NCBI GenBank assembly: GCA_037179335.1
Contig: JAKZHN010000049.1
Location: forward strand, 124,001 to 188,000
DNA: 64,000 bases
Direction of reading: 5' to 3'
Origin: Cyclaneusma minus
Lineage: Eukaryota; Ascomycota; Leotiomycetes; Marthamycetales; Marthamycetaceae
Positions within the stretch are counted from its first letter, which is position 1, and each line of letters starts with the position of its first letter. Below are positions 11,419 through 23,300 of the stretch, piece after piece. The notes beneath the pieces were generated by a model. It saw only the letters and a program-made list of their open reading frames with translations. It ran no database searches and was not told the origin of the DNA. A program made the position numbers and the translations under genes.

Positions 11419-12366
11419 AGCGGGCTAAAGAATGGGCCGTGTTGAACAGAAGGGAGTGAGGAGAGGACTGGATGTAAGGACTCGGGACTGTACGCGTCCT
11501 TATACAGTACTTGCAGTAGTGAGTCGGACCTCGGACCGGGCTTGAATGATTCTCGGTAACGGTAGTCAGTAACTGGGCCCAGGAGAGGTCCCCAGGAGAG
11601 GTCCTGGTGGCCCGCTAAAGCTGTGTGATAACCACAGCCCCTTGGACTGAAACTCGTGGACTCGGTCGAGCCAAGGGTTTGCGCCAATCCCGAATCGTAG
11701 CTGCAGTTGTACCAACTAGGGAAGACGAGAGTCGGCCCCGGGGCTTGACCCGACTAAAGTGGTGCAAGCCATCGGAGGGCCCGGGCCATGTGAATCTGGG
11801 CGCTGCACGACATCTGGTGAAGGGTCTTTCGTGTAGCTGATCGCCGTTCGCGATGTGTTTTGTTATCAGGGCCGGCCGATCGTGGCTTCGCAATTTCGAT
11901 GACGATTTCCTAGTTTCGTGGAGAAACTCAGCCTAGCTGATTCCTTGACCATGCCACCATGATGCATGAGCAGGCCAAGTGCTATCAAATGTGGTCCGGG
12001 TAGACCTCCCGCGGCTAGAATCCTCTGCTCAGACCTTCATACGGAACCGTCTCTGCGCAAAACCATAGAATGGCCCAGGCTGTTGACAAATCCTGCGAAG
12101 CCGGGCTTCCTGGGGAAGTTCCAAGCTAGGTGGCTGCGGAGCTTGTCGAGCTTTGATCAAGGGGCAGCCATCCGTGGTAATTGGCAGAGGCTTGTAGATA
12201 GTGCGGCCCCTTTCTCTCCTAGCTATGCTGGTGGTGCTTGCTAAGCCCACTTGGCTCCACAAATTTGTAGAGCACCGTCTCGCACAATTCGTGAACTTTC
12301 ACTGCATCTCTCGACACACTGTTCTCGAAGACATCGATGCTTCCATCTGTTGCAACCCTTGCGAGA
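11419..12366. other. Divergent intergenic region
   Basis: This 948-bp spacer separates the receptor gene and the UstYa-family gene, which point away from each other, so it should hold both promoters. I see no gene or RNA in it. Confidence 0.55.
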
Positions 12367-13361
12367 ATGTCCAACCAAAAAACTGAAGCCTTCACCGAAG
12401 AAGAGATGGGCCTTCTTGAGCAGGCTTCCGGAAGCAGTCGCGGAAAGCGCTTTGAGGGAAAATCGCTCGCAGTTGTGCTCCTTGGCATTTCAAATGCTCT
12501 CCTCGCGTACGGTCTCCTACTGGCGATATACGGCAGCCAAGAGCCCAGTAGTCCACCGCAGCTGGAGAGCATCGGTACGTGACTCTGCTTGCGGAAGGGC
12601 GTCTCCCTACTGACTGTGAGACTCAGCTATCATACCAGACATACCTCGCAAGCCCATGCAGTTTCATTGTAGGTCAGACCAAATAACATCGAAGAACCAC
12701 TGCTGATTTGCTTTCAGGGTATACGCCGTATAGTTCGGCAAATAGCACCGAGGCAGACGAGCTCTGGGATGCCATCAACACGGCTCACGGCCACATTGCC
12801 GTCGACCACAAATGGGCGGAGGAGAATCACTGGACGAAGTCGATGCCGGTTCCTGGCGACGAAACAAAAGGGTTGTACCTCCTGGAGTCGTATCATCAGT
12901 TCCACTGCCTGGTAAGTCAGCCTTTCCGGCCTGCGGCACGTGGCATGTCTGACGGTTCCATAGAAAATTGTACGCAAGGTGTTGCATGAAGCTGTGGATG
13001 GCAAGCCCCTGAGCTACCCGCTCAAACATGCCAACCACTGCTTTGACTACTTTCGCCAGGTAAGTCTTCCCGGTCCCGCTGGCGCCTCGATGGTGTTGCT
13101 AACGTCGCCTCGGGCTAGTTTGTCACATGCCATGCCGACAACACGCCGCTGTACACAGTTGGAGTGCACACAGCAGGCGACGGCCAAGTGCATATGTGTC
13201 GAGACTGGAAGGCGCTGCGGGACTATGCCACGCAGAACTCGGCGTGTTTCCGGGACAGGACGGGGACCGAGACGGTGCGGGAGCAGTTTGGGCACTGCGA
13301 CGGCGGGGTTGACGGCATTCCATGGCCTGGGGTGTGCGGCGTAGATGCCACGTGCCCATAA
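12367..13361 (+). CDS. UstYa-like (DUF3328) oxidase-family protein
   Basis: This belongs to the DUF3328/UstYa family, membrane-anchored proteins that take part in oxidative cyclisation of fungal ribosomal peptides and other secondary metabolites. Exons are 12367-12574, 12627-12668, 12718-12911, 12964-13059 and 13119-13361; they give 260 codons plus stop in phase. A short acidic N-terminus precedes one membrane segment (SLAVVLLGISNALLAYGLLL). Both diagnostic HxxHC motifs are present: HQFHC ending at 12908 and HANHC near 13027-13041, followed by FDYFRQ. A late Cys-rich segment (VTCHADNTP, CRDWKALRDY) is typical of the family. ATG 12367 is preferred over 12337 because A is at -3. No peptide precursor or other biosynthetic gene is adjacent, so its pathway is unknown. 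Confidence 0.9.
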
Positions 13362-14153
13362 GGCACATGTGTCTCCGTGTTGTAGATGTAGCAAGAGTTC
13401 GTAGAATAGGCAGTGGCTTGGTATGGCGACGACGACGTTGATGGTGTTTTGGTGCCAAGAGGCGGCCGTGTTTCCAGAAGCTGGTCCGTGCGCCGAGAGC
13501 CATGATTCCACATAAGACGATCCCGCGCGACCCCTGGGTGCATCAATGAGCTTAATCACACGTACTGTCACTCCCGCCGCCAACTTAGACGCTCTGGCTA
13601 CCCTGTGGCCGTGCCAACTGTGCCAACTGTGCCGGACTGTCGTCAGCCCGCAGCCCGCTTGTGACGCCCTCGTCGACGGTCTCCAAGCAGACCCAAGCAG
13701 TCTCCTGGCGCAAGCCTCACGCTCAGCACAGCCCACGCAGTCCGACTACTGCGGACATCTCGACGCACCCACCATGTGTTCACCACCAGTGCAATGCGGT
13801 AGATGCCGCCGGGACCCTCGATTTCGGGCTTGGCCACTGCTGGCCAAAAGCAGATACTCAAATACCATAAGCCCAGGAAGGCGGCGGCCATAGTTCAATA
13901 GGGCCTGGAACGCGCCCCGTGAGCCCACATGCTGCGCAAGCTTGTCGAGCCTGAACCGTCCCGAGACCCCTACTTCGCTTTCGCCATAAAACCCTTGCTT
14001 CTGTCCTCCGTTTTCAGCTTCATCAGATATCGCTTCTCCTCATCTTCTCTTCGCTTCACCCATTCTTTATCCTTCTTCAAGTCTAAGACTTACTTCTACC
14101 CTCTTTACCTAACCACCACCTTCACTTCCACTCAACCCCGCAAATCCATCAAC
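13362..14153. other. Intergenic region with CT-rich leader
   Basis: No gene is supported. From about 13980 to 14150 the plus strand is strongly pyrimidine-rich and ends in ATCAACATG, a pattern common before highly expressed fungal genes; it is probably the promoter and leader of the gene at 14154. Confidence 0.55.
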
Positions 14154-14795
14154 ATGAAGTCCTTCATCTCCGCCACCCTTCTCTTTGCCATCACCGCCTA
14201 CGCCGCGCCTACCCCTGGCGACGGACCTTTCGGTGCCTCTGCCATCCCTATTGTCCCCGCCCTCGTCCTTCCCAACACGACTGCGGCGGCTGTCACGACC
14301 GTTGTCGGTGCCACTGGTCTGCGTATGTCCCGACTCTCTTCTGAACATGATTGATAGTATCTAACACCCCGTAGTCCAAGGCTCTTGCAGCCCAGACTGG
14401 TCGTGCACAGTCACCGCCAGCGGAAAGATCACCGATCTCCTCGCGGATGGTGCCTCTGTTGCTGCTGGTAGTACTCAAGTCGCTGCTTGGTGCTCAGGCG
14501 GCCACTGCTGGGCCAACGTTACACTCGCCGGTACCGGCGCAATCCCCTTCAACATCTCCTGCAATAGCGCCTCGGGAGCTTGCACCGGTGTAGCTGGTGG
14601 AAGTATCACAGCTCTGTTGGCGAACGGTCAGCAAATCGGTAAGTCACCCACACCCTATCTTTGCTTCGTCTCATGGTAAGACACGGTGCTAATGCGTGAC
14701 ATACAGAGGCCTGGGGTTGGTTGACCCCTACCGGCTACTGCCGCGGCGGTACCTGCACTGGATCCGTCAACTTCCTCGGCGACCCAGCCTACTAA
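14154..14795 (+). CDS. Small secreted Cys-containing protein
   Basis: I do not recognise the family. Exons are 14154-14322, 14375-14638 and 14707-14795, giving 173 residues in phase. The first 18 residues (MKSFISATLLFAITAYAA) are a clear signal peptide. The mature protein has an Ala/Thr/Val-rich spacer, then eight Cys residues in roughly paired positions (CSPDWSC, CSGGHC, C......C, CRGGTC) with Gly, Asn and hydrophobic residues between, and short internal similarity between GKITDLLADGASV and GSITALLANGQQI. The pattern suggests a disulfide-stabilised extracellular protein, possibly effector-like. Two potential N-glycosylation sites (NTT, NVT) are visible. A CT-rich leader suggests good expression. 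Function is unknown. Confidence 0.85.
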
Positions 14796-17392
14796 GCAGC
14801 CAATGCTAAAAGCAACAATCGACGTGTCTCATGCCCGTCGACAAAAGTTCATGCCTACGAAAAAGTTCATGATCACTTCTTAACTGTTACTCTCTTTCCG
14901 GCTTGCTTTGGGGCTTCTCAAAATTCTTAGGACAAAAAAAATGTGGCAGGGAGATAGCGGGATTAGGCTGGCTTACGAAAGCCAGATTCACGATTGGGAT
15001 ACCTGAAGAGTTCTCATGACGACATGTTGTTCTTTTCTGCTTCTTGATACATAGCTTACTTTTTGTCCTAACCTCTGCTTGACACGGGCCTGACGGTACT
15101 TGGGGGATGGAGAGTGCTAGGGGAATGCAGTCGGTGGATGCAGTAGGGGAGAAGGGTGGTTTCCTATCTCCTTGCGTGCGAGCGCGGTAGCTGGTTCCAC
15201 AGACAGCTCTATCAATTCAATGTGTTGATCATTTTACTGCCTACTGTTTCCGTGACCGATGCTTGATTCCCTCTGACAATACTAACAACAGCACAGAACA
15301 AAAACAACAGCAATGGTGACATTAGCGAGTAACATCAGCCTGAATGCCAGCCTGAATCACCAAAGCTTGAACCCTCGTGTTTCGGATTTCATTTCCACAT
15401 CAAACCCAAGAGTGACAACAACCAACACCAAACCCACTCGCCTCTTCGCAAACTTCATGACCGGAGTGAGAAATCTGCATATACAATTTCCATCTCGGAA
15501 CCCCCACTAATAATATCCCAGGGGTCGCCCACCAACGCCTCGGCCGTCTGCTACCTCGAAGCTACACGCACGGATGAGCAGCACAAGCAACCCACCAGCC
15601 ATTGAAATTCCAGAAAGCCTTCTGAGATTCTAGATGTTCAATGTTCAGCCACCCGCCACTTAATCTCCGAACCTTCTGTGACCAGTCAGCCACTACTAGT
15701 CTAGCTGCCGGAAGTTTCGAAAGCCTTCCTAGCTTATCTGTTATCGAGATTTGAAGCTGCGAGCCATTTGGAATGATGAATAATGGCGCGTTGGAAGCTC
15801 GTTTTGGATTCTGGCTTGGTTACTGGGCGCGGCGTGGAAATAGTCAATTGAAGGCTGAAGGCGAAGCATTCTGGTGATTAATCTGTAGGTGGTGGGAGCT
15901 GGGGTAATGGAGTTGGGCGAGAATGATTTATACTTGCTGCGTTTTTTGGTCACATGGGGTCATGTTTATTGAAACTTCTGCTTCAATTTTTCGGGCATGA
16001 GGTAGGGCCAGGGCCACGTGGAATCCCGAGTCGGGATAGTGATGAGAACTGTGCGAAGGGCACACGAGCCTCCTGGACGGGAAGTTTATGGAATAATAAA
16101 GCAAAAGTGGGACGAACTAAGTCTGGATACAGCTGATTCCCTCGAGTACCATTGTGCTAGAAATATCGAAGATACTGGGAACATCTCAAGTCCTTTGGAG
16201 CATCCTGAATTCTTTGGAATACCGAATAATTCAAGGTAATTACTAATTGGAAGCACCCAAGTTTCTTAGAATACTCAAAACTATCTGGAATATTCGAACT
16301 CGAAGTGCTTTGGACCCTCTCAAGTTCCTTCGGATATTCAAAATTATCTGGAATATCCGAACTGCTTTAGCATGATCTAAGTCGTTTGGAAATTTGAAGC
16401 ACGAAAGTAACCGGACATAACCCAAATAAATATAATTGAGCACAGATATCTTTGATGATATCGAGACTTTTTCATGAGTATGACACTGTAGGTGAGCGGG
16501 CGCACTGCGCGGATAAGAAGGGAGTGGTGAGGGCCGAGGACTGCTCTTCTTAATCAAGCGTCTTGCTTCTGGTTTCGATTAGCTCATGAATAGCCGCGTC
16601 CGAATGCTTCCAAAATATTATAGGGAATTGACAAAGAATTCGGCTGTCGAGTTCAGATCAGACTAGTTCACCTTCAAATCTGATATCCAGTATTCAGAGA
16701 AGCCGAAAGATCTCAAATGCAAAGAATTCTGCCATTCATAAGCCCACAGATTAGTATCACTTGCAAGAAATTTGTGTAATTGAGAGGCTTGAGCATACCG
16801 ACTACGAAGTAATTTAACCTCAAACAAGTAATGAAGGCTATCCCAGGACTCGATGGATTCAGTAGAGTGAAAATGGAAGCAGCACTTAAGGATGATCTTA
16901 ATCATTCGGGTTACTATGTCTGGTACCCAGAGGAAAGACGAACGTCCAGTAATCATCGAAGTGACTTCAGAAGCACGTAGCTAGGATTAGGAAAAAAAGT
17001 GAAATATTGCGATCTTCATAAAGCAATGACAGCCCCAGTCCACGGATGTGAAGGGCCGAAAGCGTCGGCCAGCTATTCAAGCTCAGTCTTTGCTTATACT
17101 CGAAGCATCCCAGAGCACAGTTGTAGCCAGCGGCAATATTTCAAAGGCAGTTTGGCATAGTCTTTCACGTCCGTGCACTAAGTAAGACGCCCGAGTTTCT
17201 GACAACATTCAATGCAATACATCAAATTACAAACATCAAACTATCCTTGTCCTTCTCCCAGCCTGCGGTCTGATAAAATAGCAGAAAACCTGGGCTACAT
17301 TCAAGTCTGAAGAGAATCCTTTGAATTGGTTGCCATCCAGATCGTATATGCTTGGAATGCAACTCCCCTCGAGAAAGTATCGCCATGCAAGC
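14796..17392. other. 2.6-kb AT-rich gene-free region with repeat locus C
   Basis: No gene is supported. Small frames such as the minus-strand one at 16663-16956 show no family features. A degenerate 19-bp repeat occupies about 16170-16400. Confidence 0.55.
16170..16400 (+). repeat. Degenerate 19-bp tandem repeat, locus C
   Basis: About eleven units near 19 bp long share a pattern such as TCAAGTTCTTTGGAATAT; examples are CCTGAATTCTTTGGAATAC, TCAAAACTATCTGGAATAT and TCAAAATTATCTGGAATAT. The pattern overlaps that of loci A and B. Confidence 0.65.
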
Positions 17393-20300
17393 CTAAAGTC
17401 TTCCGTCGCCAGTCCCCCGAGTCTCGAACTCTTCCTTCGTGATCAACTCGCCGTTCAAGATCCTCCCAATATGCGAGCCCGCAAAGCTCTTTCCCTTCCT
17501 TCTCAATGCCATGATCTTTCTCACAAACGCAACTGGACTGACCCTGAAAGGGCTGTTTTGAATACGATTGGAGCTTGCATGGACTCGGGTCGCCGGACTC
17601 ACGAAACCATCGCTTGAAACTTCCATGCGTGCACCAGCCTCCTGCGAACACAGACCCAGAAAGGCGCAAAGAGACTCGTAGTCATCGTAGGTCCGGAAGT
17701 AGAGTTGGCCGGCGAATAGGTTAAGCTGTTGGCTGAGGGGCGCAACTAACCGTGACGGGGACACTCGTGGAACGGTACAAACTGACAGGTCTTCCAGGGT
17801 TCGCACTGACAGGCTCAGACGCGGAGCATAGATGTGCAAAATCACCAGATCTTGCTTGCGAAGGGCCGGCACAAGCTCCTGAGCCTCGTACGGACTTATG
17901 ATCAGCAGCCTGACACCGGATTCTTGATAGAAGCTCAAAACCCAGTGGACTGGTCTCAGGAAAGAGTCCAGTGGCTGACTAGCAGCGGCTCGGACAGTGC
18001 TTGCATAGTCTTTGGTTACAAGCAAGTGCGCAGGCCAAGCTTTCGGGTCGTAAAATTGATTTGCCGTGGTTCTGGTGAGGACCTCGAAAGCTGGTTGAAC
18101 CGCAGACGATTCATTGGCGAGCAGCCCTGTCGCAACCAGATTCTTGAGGTCTGGATGAAGTCTGTGGGAACAGGGACTCAGAGCAGGAGGAAGCTCAACC
18201 TGTTGCTCTCGTTCTGCCTCTGGAGACAACTCGCGCTCTTGTTCCTCGTGCATCGTTCTAGCACTGAAAGAAGGGTTTCCAAACTGCGCGCACTTGGACT
18301 CGATCTTCCTCACTTGAGGCAAACGAGTCGCAAGTGTCTCCGACGTTGCCAATGACAGTACTCGAGTTTGATGGCGCTCGCCGTCACTTGGACTGTATCT
18401 CTCTTCAAGGGATTGTGCTTCGGGCTCTAGAAGAGAGTTGGCGCGGTCTGCAACCGTACGATGCGCAGACTCCACCGCGCGACGATGCTGGTGTCGCAGG
18501 CCCTGCGTCGCCCACAAAAGAATACACTTCCGGGTGTATGTGCGGGTGTTGTCAATACACCACTTCAAAACATCTAGCACCTCAATTGGGCCCTGTGATT
18601 TGCCGTTGCACTCCAAGATCTTGAGCTGAATCTCCATCGACGCACAGAATGCTATAGACTGTCCCTCGCCCAGCTTTCGCATACGCATGCAAGCTAGACA
18701 CTGTTAGCGTGGTATTTGGAAGTTCGAGTAAAAAGAATTACCTTGCGCGACACGGTCTTTGGTGAGACCTGGGCCCAATGTCACCATTGCTCGATAGTCA
18801 GAGGGTAACTTCAGGTCCGTTCCCCTTGTATGACACTCGTCAAGATACACCAAGCATTGGTCCATCTGCTCCGCGAACGGAGAGATTACCAGCGACTCCT
18901 TCGTTCCGTCACGGCTCAAAACACATAATTCGTCGTCGTCGAAGAAGATCACAGCCTGAGCTTTAGACTCTTCAACTTGCGACAGCCATTGTTCCGCAAC
19001 CTCCTGGTTCTTGAGCTCCAAAACTTGAGCTCCGACATCCAGAATCACTCGCACGGGAGGCTGAGATGCTAAAACTACCTTCAAAAGAATCTTGGCATTG
19101 AGCTCGCCTGTAGGTGATTCTTTCTCGATGGAAGTAAATGAGTTCTCGGACCTTAGCAGACAGTCCAAAACAAGCGCATTGGTTGAGAGCTGCTCTGGCA
19201 AATCACATTGACTGATGGATAGCGGCAACATGTATCTGCTGTCATTGGTACCGCTGAAACCAGTGGTAGGATGCTCCTTTTCTCTTGCAACGTCCCAGCC
19301 GGAAGAAGAGAGCTTGTGAGGAAACTCCTTCATCGATTTTGGAAACACAATCGTCGAGAGGTAAAAGTCGATGACAGCTTTGGCAAATCGCAGAGGAGGA
19401 AAGACATCTCGCAAGCATTGGCCTTTGTTGCTCAGATTGATTCCACCAAGGTTTCTGAATGGGCGGTCCAAGCCCGGAGCATCTTTGACCCAGCGTTCGT
19501 ACTCTTCCTTCGCTTGATCGGACTTGAGAAGCGCTTCGAAGCACAAGGTGATCTCTTCCGGTTTCAAGCCTGCATAATAATAGGATAGGCTGGTCAGAAC
19601 CATGGTGGCATCAGGGTGGCTGAACTCTGCACGAGTAGCTGGGGTGTCCTTTGCATGATACGGGACAGCAAGTAGTGAGCGTGTCAAATCCAGCCCATAG
19701 TTCACTCGCCAGCGCTTGTGACCAAGGGAAAACTTGAGGATTCCGCAGGCAAACAACCCTCTCAAAAGCAGAAGGCCATTCTTCGCGGACTCAGATGCGA
19801 AAACTGATTCCAATAGGGAACCCGAGTCTGTTGGGTCAAACGCATCGTCTGTAAAATAACCGAATAGAACGGATTTGACAGTTGGCGATAAGAAACATAT
19901 TGGTACTCCTGGCAGGCCGTTCTCGAAAAGAGCACTTGCAACACCTAGTAACAGCTCATCCCCAGCTTTAGTCTGGACAATACGGATCCGAGGGAATCCT
20001 CCGGCTACCGATGGCACTATTTCCAAGCCATGGGGATGCTGCTTGAGTACTTGGTCCGCAACCCGAGCAACGTGGCCCAGAACACGTTGAATATTCGACC
20101 ATCGCTCGGGGCTGTAGTCTATGGCACGCTGTAGACCGATAGCGTATATGAGTTCAAAACGCACACTCAAGATCTCATCACTTTCATCGAGAATATCTCG
20201 AGTATTGGCATATAGCCATTCTTGAGTCTCGTTCAGAGTGTTACCCGAGTCCGTGCGACCAGCCAAGAGATGGTCAAAGCCCATCAACTCAAATGAGAGA

Positions 20301-23300
20301 ATGTGCTCCGGCTGCAGAAGGATAACAGCCCCCGTCCGCATGCACTCCTCGTACATTTTCCGTATTTGGCGTGCCTGCTGAGATTTCGAATCGAGGGAAC
20401 GGGAGATAGGCATAAAGCAGACACGTCTGCTTATCAGACCCCCGAGTTTCTCGACTAAAGAGCGAAACATTTGCATAGCCAGAGGCTTCAGTACAATTAC
20501 TCTGGTCAGCTGTTTGCCATTCGCCAGGGCAGCGGCGACTATGGGGACGATGACCGAAGACTTTCCAAGCCCCATGTTTAGCTGCATGACAGAATTAGCG
20601 TCCGAAGATGGCGAAATCATTTCTTTGGAAATTCGAGCCTGTTCGTTCCGTATCAAGATATTGTTCTCGATCTCTAACAGAAGCCACTCCGGATAGGCAA
20701 TCGGATCCCAGTTTTGATGGCCGGCATTCTTCAGTATGGCCAGAAATTGGGGTGTATTCGCAAAAGTCGCAAGTAGCCGCTCGGCGCGCTGGACCTCAGC
20801 GATAGAGAGTGCATACTGAACGAAAGCCACTTTCCAATCTTGCGGGAGATCGCCGACCTTGTCATTTGCCAGGTGTGACAAGATCGAAACTGGAGAGAGA
20901 CGAGGAAGCATCCCGGTCTTGATCGCAATAGCATGAACGGAAGCCTCCAAAGCGTGACGAATAATATCGTAGGTCGTCTTCATATGAGACAGAGCTTGCT
21001 CGAGATGCTTCTCTAGAACCTCCTTACATTCCGACGAACGTCGCAGTTCGACAGTGGTACCCTTCTGCAATGCTGTAAAACTCTGAAAGAGGTCTTCGGC
21101 ATACAGCTTCTGGTATCCAGTCGAGGAAGATGAAGAAATACGAGAAAGAAGTTCCCTCATTTTGCTATGATCATCACCACTCCTATGTTTTTGGGCAACC
21201 CATGTGTCGAAACTTCCTCGATCAGCTTCTGGGCACCTTGGAGCAGAGTTTTTTGTCAGATCAGCGAAGCTTATAGAAGAACTGGGGGCAGAGTACAAAT
21301 CCGCAGATGGTGCGATTGTATACTCAGCAGTAGTTCGACAGCACGAGGTCATGCTACTCAGGATGCCTTGCACTTCTCCGATGTACCTTTGAAGACTGGC
21401 ATTCCGTAGCCATCTAGAGAACCAGGAATCCATAGCAGTCATCGCCTTCGACACATAAATGTAGGTATCGTAGCCGCTCTGATCACAGGGCGTCGCAATT
21501 GTGGCTCTAGGCCATTGCTTCAGAAGATTTTCCACGAATGCCTGCCTTTTGGCCTGTAAAGCCTGGGCAAACAGTTCTTGGCGGCGTCGGCGCGAATCCA
21601 TCTGTACTGGGTGAGATTGAGTTCGAGATTCGCGGCTTTGATCGAAGGGTCGTCCCTCTGCTGATGCAAGCATTTTCGATTTGTCAGGGCTGAAGCCATG
21701 CGAAAGCTCAAAAGTTGAAGCGTTGAGTGGATTCCGCAGTTGTCGAAGATGTTGGTTAGTTGCGAAAGCCAATAGCGTTTCAATTAGTTCCGGATTTGCA
21801 TGTAGAGAATAAGATAATGTCGACAAAAAGACCATGATCTCATACTTGTCTCGTGCAGCCACAGACCGGGAAAATCGTTGCGTGAGTCTAAACCAATATT
21901 TGGAGAAGATCTCGGATGAGTCAGCCAACCATTGGAGGTCGAAACCCAACTTCAGTCGCTCGACCGATCCCTAACCTTGAACTGGTTGGTTCCACGCCTG
22001 CATTTGTCTCAGCAGGTCTTGAGACACAGTCAAGTCCGTAGACCAGTCATCCACTAGTCTTGCAGTGGAACATGTGCGCGATTCTCGCTCGGTGTCGATG
22101 CCATAGTCTCGGGAATCGTACCTCTGGTCATGTTTTGGCGTAAAAGTTTCGGCACCAAAACTGTGGACCTGGAACGAAGATTGGCGAAGCGCAGCTCTGT
22201 CGAGAAGCCGTTGATCGCTACGGGGTTCCGGCTTCCTTAGCTTATCGGGCCTCTCCTGAAATACTTGCAAAGACGCGGCGTAATCGAATATTGAAGCAAC
22301 TTGGGTCTGGAAAGCGCAATGCTGCGAGAGAGAAGGAAGATAATTATAGTCAACTTGCTGCATTACTCGAAGATGGGTGGGGCTATTGAAATATAAGTTA
22401 GCAAACTTGACAATCCAAGGCCTCACTGCATGTTATTGGAATGCTGAGTTCTGGACAGGAAGGACTTTGAGATTTGACTTACTAGAACTGACGACAGGGA
22501 GTCAGCTTGCCAATCTGCTCAAGAATTTTCATGTCGGTCGGTTCGAGAGACACAAAAGATCGTGTTGCTGCGTCTTTCAAGCCCGCCAAAGCTTCCTCGG
22601 TGCCAGTACGACCCGTGAGCCCATCACAGAGACAGTTCGAAGTAAGGGCATGTAAATACAACCTGTATAGTCGGCTTTGTAAGTTACCATTGTCATCAAG
22701 CCGGCCCAAGCGTGTGTCGATTCGATACATGTGGTACTTGACAGATGACAGCGAGCCTGTGTTGATTTTGACACATACATGGTCATTCTCTCGAAGAAAT
22801 GATACTGTTCCGTGGGGAATAATGACACAGCGAGAAACTCCATGAGAACTGCGCAAAACTAGCTTGTTTCTCAAACCAGTGAATGCACCAAAAGACTGAT
22901 TCTCATCTACTACCATTCCATGAAATTGTTTCGACTCGAGTGGACTGCCGCTTTTTCTCAGCAGAAAGTCAAGTTTCATTCGTGGCAGGTGTATTTCCAA
23001 CGCGCCCGTGCGGTCGTCCAAGACTATGTGGATATGCGTCGGCTGCTCAATCGGGCTCAGAAGTCTTGAAATTATTCTTGACGTTATACTGCGGAAGTCA
23101 ACCAGCTTTTGTGGCTTGTCTGCACGTGCAAGAACGTAACGTTGGAGTCCGAAGGCTTGCATTTGCCAGATAGCTGCTGAAGACTCCCACACGTTGCCCA
23201 GGGGGCGCCATTGGATTGACTTGTTGGTAACATCTTGCCAATGGACATAATCTTCGATAAAATGCCGAGGAAAGTCCTCCTGCAAAGCTTTCTGTGGCAC

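Noticed and set aside
14154..14795. Ribosomal peptide (dikaritin-type) precursor next to the UstYa gene
   Set aside because: There are no repeated core peptides with Lys/Arg processing sites; the protein looks like a folded disulfide-bonded secreted protein.
16663..16956. 97-codon minus-strand frame in the gene-free region
   Set aside because: It resembles random AT-rich sequence; no signal peptide, domain or neighbouring exon was found.
5013..21973. Reassignment of TAG as a sense codon, suggested by two in-frame TAGs
   Set aside because: TAG is the natural stop of several genes here (for example 1495-1497, 5427-5429, 28093-28095, 31391-31393, 32274-32276), and other lesions are TGA or frameshifts.
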